Below, one piece after another: positions 56,736 to 64,000 of a stretch of 64,000 nucleotides of DNA. The DNA lies in contig JAQXJZ010000001.1 in assembly GCA_029009515.1 (NCBI GenBank), positions 32,122 to 96,121 of the forward strand, given 5' to 3'. Each line of letters opens with the position of its first letter. Position 1 is the first letter of the stretch. This stretch comes from a bacterium. Its GTDB lineage: Bacteria; Bacillota; Clostridia; Christensenellales; Aristaeellaceae. The notes beneath the pieces are model-generated. The model saw nothing but the letters and a program-made list of their open reading frames with translations, made no database searches and was not told the DNA's origin. The translations under genes were made by a program, and so were the position numbers.

Positions 56736-58820
56736 TTACTCCTCCTCGTCGTCCTCGATCTTCGCATTCTCGATGATCTTCTGGGCAACGTTGGCAGGCA
56801 CTTCTTCATAGCGCTCGAAGGACATGGTGAAGGAACCGCGAGCCTGAGTCATGGAACGCAGGTCGGTAGCGTACTTGAACATTTCGGCATGGGGAGCTTC
56901 CGCAACCAGCTGCTGCAGACCGTCAACCTGGTTCATACCCATGATGCGGCCGCGGCGCTTGTTCATGTCGCCCATGACGTCGCCCATGTACTCGTCGGGC
57001 ACGAGCACTTCCACGTGCATGATCGGCTCGAGCAGCACGGGAGAAGCCTGAGCGCAGCCGTTCTTGTAAGCGATACGGGCAGCGGTCTTGAAGGCCATTT
57101 CAGAAGAGTCGACGGGATGGTAGCTGCCGTCATACAGCTTGGCGTGCAGACCGACCATGGGATAGCCAGCCAGAACGCCCTTGCGGATGTGCTCGCGCAG
57201 GCCCTTCTCAACAGAGGGGATGAAGTTGCGCGGAACCACGCCGCCAACGACGGCATCTTCGAACTCGAAGTCGATGCCGGTATCGCCGATGGGAGAGAAC
57301 TCGATCCAGACATCACCGAACTGGCCGTGGCCACCGGACTGCTTCTTGTGGCGGCCCTGGATCTTCACGGTCTTCTTGATGGTCTCACGGTAAGGAATGC
57401 GAGGATCCTGCAGGTTGGCCTGAGCGCCGAACTTGCTGGCCAGCTTGTTGCGGATCACGTCCAGATGCAGTTCGCCCTGGCCGGAGATGAGGGTTTCGGT
57501 GGTCTCGACGTTCTTTTCCAGCTTGATGGAGGGATCTTCTTCCATCAGACGAGCCAGGCCGCTGAAGACCTTATCTTCTTCGCCCTGCTTGGCAGCAAAG
57601 ACGGCCTTGCTCATGCAGGGGATCGGATACTCGATGGCGGGATACTGGATGGGCTTGGCAGGATCGCACAGGGTATCGCCGGTGTTGGTGTACTGCAGCT
57701 TGGCCAGAGCGCCCATGTCGCCCGCCTGCAGCTGCTGCACGTTGATCTGCTTCTTGCCGCGCAGCACGTACAGACCGTTGATCTTTTCGGTCTTATCGCT
57801 GGTAGCGTTGTAGATGTTGCCGGTGGAAGACAGGGTGCCGCTCATGACCTTGAACAGGTTCAGCTTGCCGACGAAGGGGTCAGCGATGGTCTTGTAAACC
57901 AAAGCGCTGAAGGGCTCGTCATTGGCGCACTTGCGGGTTTCTTCTTCTTCGGTCTTGGGGTTCACACCGGTGTACACCTGGCGCACAGGAGAGGGCAGGA
58001 AATCAGCAATGACATCCAGCAGCTTGGACACGCCAACGCCGGTCAGACCGGAGCAGGGCACCACGGGGCAGATCTCGCCAGAGAACATGCCGGCCTTGAA
58101 GCCTTCCAGAATCTCCTCGTGAGTCAGTTCACCCTCTTCGAGGTACTTCATCATGAGCTCTTCATCAGCGCCAGCGGCAGCTTCGGTGATCTCTTCCAGA
58201 GCCTCGGCAATGGCATCGGCCATGTCGGAGGGAACGGGGATCTCCTTGGGCTGCCCCTTAGCAACGCGCTCATAGGCCTTGTTCTCCAGAACGTTGACCA
58301 GACCCTTGAAGTTGGCGCCGCTGCCGATGGGCAGGAGGATCGGCACAACGCTGCTGCCAAAACGCTCGCGCAGAGCAGCGGCAACCTTCGCAAAGTCAGC
58401 ATGATCGCGGTCCATCTGGTTGACGATGAACATCTTGCCGACGTTGTTCTTGGTGGCGTAGTTCCAGGCCTTCTCGGTGCCGACAGCAATGCCGCCAACA
58501 GCGTTAACCAGAATGGCAGCGGTTTCAACAACACGCAGAGGACCCATCATTTCACCGATGAAGTCAAAATAGCCAGGAACGTCGACGACGTTGATCATCT
58601 TCTGCTTCCACTCAATGGGAGCGGTGGCAGCACTGATGGAAATCTTTCTCTTGATCTCTTCGGGGTCGAAGTCGGTCACGGTGTTGCCGTCTTCGGTGCG
58701 GCCCTGACGATCGATGGCGCCAGCAGCGAACAGCAGCGCCTCAACAAGAGTCGTCTTGCCTTCGCTGCCATGACCCATGAGGGCGATGTTACGAATGTCT
58801 TTGGTCTGATAGTTTGCCAT
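56736..58820 (-). CDS. Elongation factor G-like GTPase (non-canonical G motifs)
   Basis: GHGSEGKTTLVEALLFAAGAI, DVPGYFDFIGEM, NQMDRDHADF, EF-G domains IV/V; differs from canonical fusA motifs. Confidence 0.88.
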   Translation of the reverse strand: MANYQTKDIRNIALMGHGSEGKTTLVEALLFAAGAIDRQGRTEDGNTVTDFDPEEIKRKISISAATAPIEWKQKMINVVDVPGYFDFIGEMMGPLRVVETAAILVNAVGGIAVGTEKAWNYATKNNVGKMFIVNQMDRDHADFAKVAAALRERFGSSVVPILLPIGSGANFKGLVNVLENKAYERVAKGQPKEIPVPSDMADAIAEALEEITEAAAGADEELMMKYLEEGELTHEEILEGFKAGMFSGEICPVVPCSGLTGVGVSKLLDVIADFLPSPVRQVYTGVNPKTEEEETRKCANDEPFSALVYKTIADPFVGKLNLFKVMSGTLSSTGNIYNATSDKTEKINGLYVLRGKKQINVQQLQAGDMGALAKLQYTNTGDTLCDPAKPIQYPAIEYPIPCMSKAVFAAKQGEEDKVFSGLARLMEEDPSIKLEKNVETTETLISGQGELHLDVIRNKLASKFGAQANLQDPRIPYRETIKKTVKIQGRHKKQSGGHGQFGDVWIEFSPIGDTGIDFEFEDAVVGGVVPRNFIPSVEKGLREHIRKGVLAGYPMVGLHAKLYDGSYHPVDSSEMAFKTAARIAYKNGCAQASPVLLEPIMHVEVLVPDEYMGDVMGDMNKRRGRIMGMNQVDGLQQLVAEAPHAEMFKYATDLRSMTQARGSFTMSFERYEEVPANVAQKIIENAKIEDDEEE

Positions 58821-59001
58821 TATAGTTCCCCCTTATTATCTTTCTGCATTCGGACGCATAGCCTCGCGGGCTGCATCATGCGGAAGAAATCAACAGAATA
58901 CGAAATGCTGCGTCGATGCATATGAAATTCCAGTCGAATGACATTATAGCAGAAAATACATCACTTGAAAAGACAAAACGGAAAAAAACACGACATTTTG
59001 A

Positions 59002-59910
59002 TTAAACCTTTTGGGCAAACAGGTATTTTCTTTTTAAATAGCCTTCCAAATTGCCATATTCGCTCACTTTAATCTTGGAAATGTTCAGTTCCAGCATGCA
59101 TGCAAGCAAAATGGCAATGCCATGTACCACAATATCCGCACGCTGCGGCTGTAGGCACTCCAGTTTCAGCCGCTCCTCCATAGGCATGGGAGCAAGAAAT
59201 GCAATGGTATCCATCAGCGCTTCCTGCGTAAGCACATAACCATGAATGAATTCACGCTTCTGCCACGGAATTCTCTGCACCAGTGCCGCACAGGTGGTAA
59301 AGGTGCCTCCCACGCCTGTCCATTCCACGGCGCATTCAGTTGCAAAACGTTTCTTGACTTCACTCACCACTTCACGGGCTTTTGCTATCACTTCTTGAGC
59401 AGTTTCAACATCTGTAATCGGATACAATCTGCTGAACCGGACGGCGCCCATTTGCAGGCTGGTGGCCTCTTCGATCCGCCGTCCATTTCCTACTGCAATT
59501 TCCGTAGATCCGCCGCCGATGTCAATCAGTCCTGTTTCCCCTTCTCCTTCCGCAGCGCCCCAGAAGGACAGCTGCGCTTCTTCCTCGCCGCTGCACACTT
59601 CCAGCGTAAGCTGCGTGCTGTCATACAGTGCTTGGGCAAACGCCTGCTGATTGGCAGCATCGCGCACAGCGCTCGTCGCAAACAGATGCACGGTCTGCGC
59701 GCCCTCCTTCAGCGCTTCATCTCGGAAAGCACGCACACTGCTGCATGCATTCTCAATCATCTCAGGTCTGATATTCCCTTCTGCATCCAGCGCCGCAAAT
59801 ACACGCAGCCCTTCGCGGTAGCGTTTCAGCCGTTTCAATGTTCCTTCGGATAAATCTGCAACCAGCATTCGAAGAGAATTGGAACCAATGCCGATAGCTG
59901 CCGTTCGCAT
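59002..59910 (-). CDS. Ppx/GppA family exopolyphosphatase/phosphatase
   Basis: AAIGIGSNSLRMLVADLSEG, FATSAVRDAANQQAF, GLIDIGGGSTEIAVG, GGTFTTCAAL. Confidence 0.92.
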   Translation of the reverse strand: MRTAAIGIGSNSLRMLVADLSEGTLKRLKRYREGLRVFAALDAEGNIRPEMIENACSSVRAFRDEALKEGAQTVHLFATSAVRDAANQQAFAQALYDSTQLTLEVCSGEEEAQLSFWGAAEGEGETGLIDIGGGSTEIAVGNGRRIEEATSLQMGAVRFSRLYPITDVETAQEVIAKAREVVSEVKKRFATECAVEWTGVGGTFTTCAALVQRIPWQKREFIHGYVLTQEALMDTIAFLAPMPMEERLKLECLQPQRADIVVHGIAILLACMLELNISKIKVSEYGNLEGYLKRKYLFAQKV

Positions 59911-59965
59911 GGAGAACACCTCTTCCGTATGATTTTGCACAAATAAACAGAAATACCCTCTCCGG

Positions 59966-60280
59966 TTATCGGGAAGGTATTTCTTCATCACCATACAACA
60001 CTTCGGGATTGGTAATCACAAAGCGGATTTCGTCCGGCATCATATAGCCGTACAGCGTACGGGCCTGATTTTCGATAAAAGCATCCGTGCCCGCGGCTTC
60101 CAGCATTTCATTAAGATTGGTCTGCTCTTCCTGCAATTCAGCCAGACGCACCTTGCCATCGTCATAGGCAGCATCCAGCTCCTGAATGGTATCCGTCAGC
60201 GAGCTGTTATACCAGAAAAATCCAGCCATGATGCATGCGCAGGCAGCAATGACTACCCAAATACTCATGGTTCTGCGCAA
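59966..60280 (-). CDS. FtsB/DivIC family septum formation initiator
   Basis: One TM plus coiled coil, IENQARTLYGYMMPDEIRFVI; next to yabQ/yabP. Confidence 0.8.
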   Translation of the reverse strand: MRRTMSIWVVIAACACIMAGFFWYNSSLTDTIQELDAAYDDGKVRLAELQEEQTNLNEMLEAAGTDAFIENQARTLYGYMMPDEIRFVITNPEVLYGDEEIPSR

Positions 60281-60312
60281 GCTGCATCATCCTTTCAAAA
60301 ACTTTGTCCTTA

Positions 60313-60645
60313 TTAATTTCTATTTTCAGAACAAGAATTCCTTCTTCTGAAATGCTTTTTCCACTTATCCAAAACCAAACGGAAAACCGTTCCCATTCCG
60401 CGCAGATAGATCAGCGCGCCGCACACCAAACCCAGCAGATGATAGAGCCGCAAGGATTCTTCCTGCAGCACATAGACAAGCCAGAACAGACTGGCGCCGC
60501 ATGCTGTCACCAAAAGCAAATCAATCCACAATCGCAGCATACCGCTGTTCTTTCCGAGATCAATGCACAAGGCAGCACCAAACCCGACCGGAACAGCCGA
60601 AAGAAAACTGCAAACCTGCGATGCTGTTTCAAAGAATAGTTTCAT
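60313..60645 (-). CDS. Spore cortex biosynthesis protein YabQ-like
   Basis: Hydrophobic; FLSAVPVGFGAALCIDLGK...ESLRLYHLLGLVCGALIYLRG; order yabP-yabQ-divIC as in sporulators. Confidence 0.75.
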   Translation of the reverse strand: MKLFFETASQVCSFLSAVPVGFGAALCIDLGKNSGMLRLWIDLLLVTACGASLFWLVYVLQEESLRLYHLLGLVCGALIYLRGMGTVFRLVLDKWKKHFRRRNSCSENRN

Positions 60646-60929
60646 CCATCCCTGCGCCTCCACGGCCAGACTCTGCCGGGCGTATGCCTTCCTTTCTCGT
60701 ATACGATTCCATCAATCTGGCCATCCACATCCAGTTTTCCATCCTCCAGCAGCAGCTTTCCAATATGAAGGTTTTCGCCTGTCAGAACCATCACGCCCGT
60801 ATCCACTTTCAGAACAATCTCCGTCTCATGAAAGCTGCACACGTCCATCACACCGGTAATACGCGCCGTTTTACGCCGATCAAGCTGAAGTGTATGCTGA
60901 ACACTTTCCGTTCTGCTTCCTGCATTCAT
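60642..60929 (-). CDS. Sporulation protein YabP-like
   Basis: HTLQLDRRKTARITGVMDVCSFHETEIVLKVDTGVMVLTGENLHIGKLLLEDGKLDVDGQIDGIVY. Confidence 0.9.
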   Translation of the reverse strand: MNAGSRTESVQHTLQLDRRKTARITGVMDVCSFHETEIVLKVDTGVMVLTGENLHIGKLLLEDGKLDVDGQIDGIVYEKGRHTPGRVWPWRRRDG

Positions 60930-60977
60930 CTCCGCAACCTCCCTTTTCTGTATCTCTATGCTGGAAAAGAGAAAAAA

Positions 60978-60999
60978 AGAAGGCTGAAATCAGCCTTCT
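60978..60999 (-). terminator. proA terminator AGAAGGCTGA/TCAGCCTTCT
   Basis: 10 bp stem with T-tract on minus strand. Confidence 0.85.
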
Positions 61000-61006
61000 G
61001 AAAATG

Positions 61007-62305
61007 TCAGGGAAGTTGAGGAGCGATGGGCGCATGCGTGAGGCTGATGGAACCCTCATTCAGCTCCCTCAGCGTCTGCCCGCTGCCATAAAGACGATAC
61101 TTGTACGTGCAGAGTCCTTCCATGCCCATCGGACCGCGCGCGTGAATCTTGCCAGTAGCAATGCCAACCTCTGCGCCAAATCCAAACAGGAAACCATCCG
61201 CAAAGCGCGTGGAACAATTGGCGAAAACATCAGCGCTATCCACCAGCGTCATAAATGCGGCGATGTGTTCATCGCTGGTGCTGATAATGGAATCAGTATG
61301 GTGAGAGCCAAAGTGATTGATATGATCAATCGCTTCCTGAAGCGAGCCGACTACTTTGATGGAGAGGATGGCGTCCAGATACTCCGTCTTCCAGTCCTCA
61401 TCATTCGCGGGAAGGCAATCAATCAGCTGACAGACCGTCTCGTCGCCGCGCAGCTCCACTCCGCGTTCTTTCAAAGCAGCGGCTACGGCAGGCAGGAAAT
61501 CCCCAGCGATGGCCTGGTGAACAAGCAGCGTCTCGGCAGCATTGCAGACCGAGAGGTTCTGCGTCTTGCTGTCCACGCACACCTTGAGCGCAAGTTCGGG
61601 ATCATAGCTCTCATCCACATAAACATGGCACAAACCATCTGCATGCCCCAGCACGGGAATCTCGCTGTTCTGCATGATATATCGAACAAAAGCATTGCTG
61701 CCGCGAGGAATAATCAGATCAATCAGGTCATGCAGTTTGAGCATCTCCTGTACATCCTCGCGCGAATGCAGAAGTCCGCACCAGTCGGCAGGCAGACCGC
61801 ATTCCACCGTGGCTTCCACAATCAGCTCAGCCAGCACCTCGTTGGTAAGCGCAGCTTCACGTCCGCCTTTCAGAAGCACAGCATTGCCACTCTTTAGGCA
61901 GAGCGAAGAAATCTGCACAAGGGCGTCCGGACGGCTTTCAAAAATGACGCCAATGACGCCAATTGGACAAGCAACACGGTACAGATTCAGCCCGGGGCTC
62001 AGTTCCTTGGCATACTGCACATGTCCGAGGGGATCCGGCAGCTGTGCCAGCGACCGCAGGCCTTCCGCCATGCGCTGACACTTTGTGTCCGTCAGTTTCA
62101 GTCGGCTCAGCAGCGGCGCGCTCAGCCCTTCCACAGTGGCTTTTTCTACGTCCTGCGCATTGGCCTCCAAAATGCGCTGACGGTTGTTTTCCAGTTTGAT
62201 GGCAATAGTCTCCAGCACAGCATTGCGCTGCTCCAGCGATGACGCTGCCAGCTTCAGCGCTGCTTCGCGCGCTGCCTGAGCCATGGTGCGAATGCTCTTC
62301 TCCAT
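61007..62305 (-). CDS. proA: Glutamate-5-semialdehyde dehydrogenase
   Basis: CPIGVIGVIFESRPDALVQISSLCLKSGNAVLLKGGREA, IIPRGSNAFVRYI, NCSTRFADGFLFGFGAEVGIATGKIHARGPMG. Confidence 0.96.
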   Translation of the reverse strand: MEKSIRTMAQAAREAALKLAASSLEQRNAVLETIAIKLENNRQRILEANAQDVEKATVEGLSAPLLSRLKLTDTKCQRMAEGLRSLAQLPDPLGHVQYAKELSPGLNLYRVACPIGVIGVIFESRPDALVQISSLCLKSGNAVLLKGGREAALTNEVLAELIVEATVECGLPADWCGLLHSREDVQEMLKLHDLIDLIIPRGSNAFVRYIMQNSEIPVLGHADGLCHVYVDESYDPELALKVCVDSKTQNLSVCNAAETLLVHQAIAGDFLPAVAAALKERGVELRGDETVCQLIDCLPANDEDWKTEYLDAILSIKVVGSLQEAIDHINHFGSHHTDSIISTSDEHIAAFMTLVDSADVFANCSTRFADGFLFGFGAEVGIATGKIHARGPMGMEGLCTYKYRLYGSGQTLRELNEGSISLTHAPIAPQLP

Positions 62306-62443
62306 CACAATGGCCTCCTTCATTTCATATGTATGCATTATACGGCAATCGCTTTTCGTTGACAAGTGCTTGCGTTTTCTACCCTCTCCATGCTATAATA
62401 TATTCCTGCCTATAGGCAAGGCTGTTGAAAGGAGGTCTCTTGC

Positions 62444-62914
62444 ATGCCGCATCAGAAGGGAATCAAGCTGGTATCCCAGAACAAAAAGGCGTATCACGAG
62501 TATTTTGTGGAAGAGACCTACGAGTGCGGCCTTTGTCTGAAGGGCACGGAAGTCAAAAGCATGCGTCAGGGTCGTGTGAATCTGAAGGAAAGCTTCTGCA
62601 TGATCCGCAATGGCGAAGTGTTTGCCGAGGGCATGCACATCAGCCCTTACGAGCAGGGCAACATCTTCAACACCGATCCCCTGCGCCCCAAAAAGCTGCT
62701 TTTGCACAAGAACGAAATCCGCAAGCTGGCCGGTCTTGTCAGCCGTCAGGGCTACACGCTGATTCCCCTGAAGGTCTATCTCAAAGACGGCCGCATGAAG
62801 CTGGAACTTGGCTTGTGCCGTGGTAAGCATCTGCATGACAAGCGCGATACCGCCGCCTCACGCGATGCTCAGCGCGAAATGGAGCGGGCCATCCGCCAGC
62901 GCGGAAGAGACTGA
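62444..62914 (+). CDS. smpB: SsrA-binding protein SmpB
   Basis: [73 protein letters not shown]. Confidence 0.97.
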   Translation: MPHQKGIKLVSQNKKAYHEYFVEETYECGLCLKGTEVKSMRQGRVNLKESFCMIRNGEVFAEGMHISPYEQGNIFNTDPLRPKKLLLHKNEIRKLAGLVSRQGYTLIPLKVYLKDGRMKLELGLCRGKHLHDKRDTAASRDAQREMERAIRQRGRD

Positions 62915-62948
62915 TGAAACGAATCGCACGTCAGTGCATAACACACAT

Positions 62949-63295
62949 GGGGGTGTTTTGGTTTCGACGGGAGTTTATGAAGGTATGGTAAGCGAGCCGC
63001 GGCCCCTGAACCGCGTAACAACGGGGAAAAAAATAACTGACAATAGCGATTTCGCTTTCGCGGCCTAATGGCTGCGCGTTGGCCCTGAGCGCCCACTGCT
63101 CAGGTAACCAGCGTCATTAAAGTGGGGAACGAGCGCACCAAAGCTTTGAGGCGTCGCCCGTAAATATGAAGCTACCGTAGCCGCCAGCCTGTCACGGGGC
63201 GTGTGGTGAGGGGAATCCTAAAACCGTGAATGCGCTCGGAGAAAACCATATCGGCGTGCTTTCGGACGGGGGTTCGATTCCCCTCACCTCCACCA
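62949..63295 (+). ncRNA. ssrA: tmRNA (ssrA)
   Basis: 5' GGGGGTGTTTTGGTTTCGACGGG, 3' GGACGGGGGTTCGATTCCCCTCACCTCCACCA; 5' GGGGGTG pairs with CACCTCC; tag ORF ends in GCGGCCTAA; directly after smpB. Confidence 0.96.
63039..63068 (+). other. tmRNA tag reading frame, predicted tag (A)DNSDFAFAA
   Basis: GAC AAT AGC GAT TTC GCT TTC GCG GCC TAA, preceded by TAACT at the UAGUC-equivalent position. Confidence 0.75.
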
Positions 63296-63298
63296 CCT

Positions 63299-63340
63299 CA
63301 TCACCTGGTTTTTGATACAAACTGGGTGATGGTTTTTTTA
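63299..63340 (+). terminator. tmRNA terminator ATCACCTGGTTT...AAACTGGGTGAT-GGTTTTTTT
   Basis: Stem with two G-U pairs and T7. Confidence 0.75.
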
Positions 63341-63720
63341 TACTTCAAAGGCTCAAAAACCATGTAATCACAGGGTTTCTGAGCCTTTTGCTATTTCAGG
63401 GATGGGGTAATTTTCTCCCCTGGCGATGAGGTTTAATGCTCTTTTTCCGATCAGAACCGAAAAATCAGGTTTTTGGTTTTACCCCATGACCTATAACTGT
63501 CAAAGCTGACGGCATATAGACGCCTATGAGGTAATCACAGGGGACTTTCTTGGCAACGAGATCGCAGAAACTCCCCTGTTCTTTTGCTGGTTCCTATCTG
63601 ATATGGAACTGTTTGGTTTTTCGCCATCGTGTACTACTTAGAGGAATATCGAGAACAGCGGCTGGAGCACGAGGAGAGAAAGCCCCTGCGTTATAGCCGA
63701 CTGCCTGTTGGCCAAAAAAT
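63341..63720. other. Inverted-repeat-rich non-coding island, possible mobile-element debris downstream of tmRNA
   Basis: GTAATCACAGGG at 63364 and 63531, hairpins 63347-63389 and 63537-63579, orphan coding-like tail VYYLEEYREQRLEHEERKPLRYSRLPVGQK. Confidence 0.4.
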
Positions 63721-63721
63721 G

Positions 63722-63746
63722 ATCCCCCTACGAAATGTAGGGGGAT
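63722..63746. terminator. Terminator ATCCCCCTAC-GAAAT-GTAGGGGGAT
   Basis: 10 bp perfect stem with T-tract. Confidence 0.85.
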
Positions 63747-63773
63747 TTTACTATTAAAAGGAATTGCGGATGT

Positions 63774-64000
63774 TTATTCCTTATGGTCCTCCAGCCAGCG
63801 CAGGGCCATATACGCATATACGGCGCTGCCGCCGGGAAGAACGCTTTCATCGAACTTCGCCATAGGGTGGTGCTGGGGATAGCAATAGCCCTTTTCCGGC
63901 TGTCCGGCGGCCAGGGCCAGCATGACAGAGGGGACCTCCTGGCTGACATAGGCAAAATCCTCGGAACCGGCGGTCTTGGAGCCGCTTCCGCCACCCATGG
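63774..64000 (-). CDS. M20 family amidohydrolase/peptidase, C-terminal fragment (runs off window)
   Basis: GSKTAGSEDFAYVSQEVPSVMLALAAGQPEKGYCYPQHHPMAKFDESVLPGGSAVYAYMALRWLE. Confidence 0.8.
   Translation of the reverse strand, partial: MGGGSGSKTAGSEDFAYVSQEVPSVMLALAAGQPEKGYCYPQHHPMAKFDESVLPGGSAVYAYMALRWLEDHKE

Noticed and set aside
56889-58925. 678 aa plus-strand ORF
   Set aside because: Antisense shadow of the EF-G-like gene.
62808-63068. 86 aa plus-strand ORF ending DNSDFAFAA
   Set aside because: Runs out of smpB in another frame into tmRNA; only the last 9 codons (tag) are meaningful.
63728-63994. 88 aa minus-strand ORF at right edge
   Set aside because: Out-of-frame with the M20 amidohydrolase reading frame at 63774-64000.

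Overview
This 64 kb window looks like the chromosome of an anaerobic, probably spore-forming Firmicute (Clostridia-like). Nearly all of it can be explained by conserved core genes, with a few unusual arrangements. Left half, mostly + strand: mutS (5' truncated)-mutL-miaA-YnbB-like; a SpoIVFA/SpoIVFB-like pair; a SpoIID-domain protein with about 8 SH3b repeats; a tRNA1(Val) methyltransferase-like gene; dCMP deaminase; a SPOR protein; a 10-gene [FeFe]-hydrogenase locus (DRTGG / HATPase / sensory-type hydrogenase / DRTGG / PHP, then NuoE / HATPase / 2Fe-2S Fd / NuoF / HydA); DUF4230-like; then a candidate operon with a MotA/TolQ-ExbB-like protein, an OmpA-like protein with a 21-heptad stalk, an anchored extracytoplasmic protein and a bile-salt-hydrolase-like Ntn hydrolase. 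Right half, mostly - strand: nagA, potDCBA plus an ArsR-type regulator; MgtC, LexA, tyrosine recombinase, rnhA, proC; an rnf operon without rnfG; recN-argR-nadK-tlyA-dxs-ddl-(membrane-fused murF)-hydrolase; pfkB; an EF-G-like GTPase; ppx; divIC-yabQ-yabP; proA. At the right end, on the + strand, are smpB and ssrA (tmRNA), followed by a short IR-rich island with possible mobile-element debris, and then a truncated M20 amidohydrolase on the - strand. The best candidates for something undescribed are the orphan Zorya-like motor operon (25.6-29.5 kb), the rnfG-less Rnf operon and the membrane-fused MurF-like ligase. No CRISPR array, tRNA or rRNA was seen. All family calls come from reading the translations; no database search was run.
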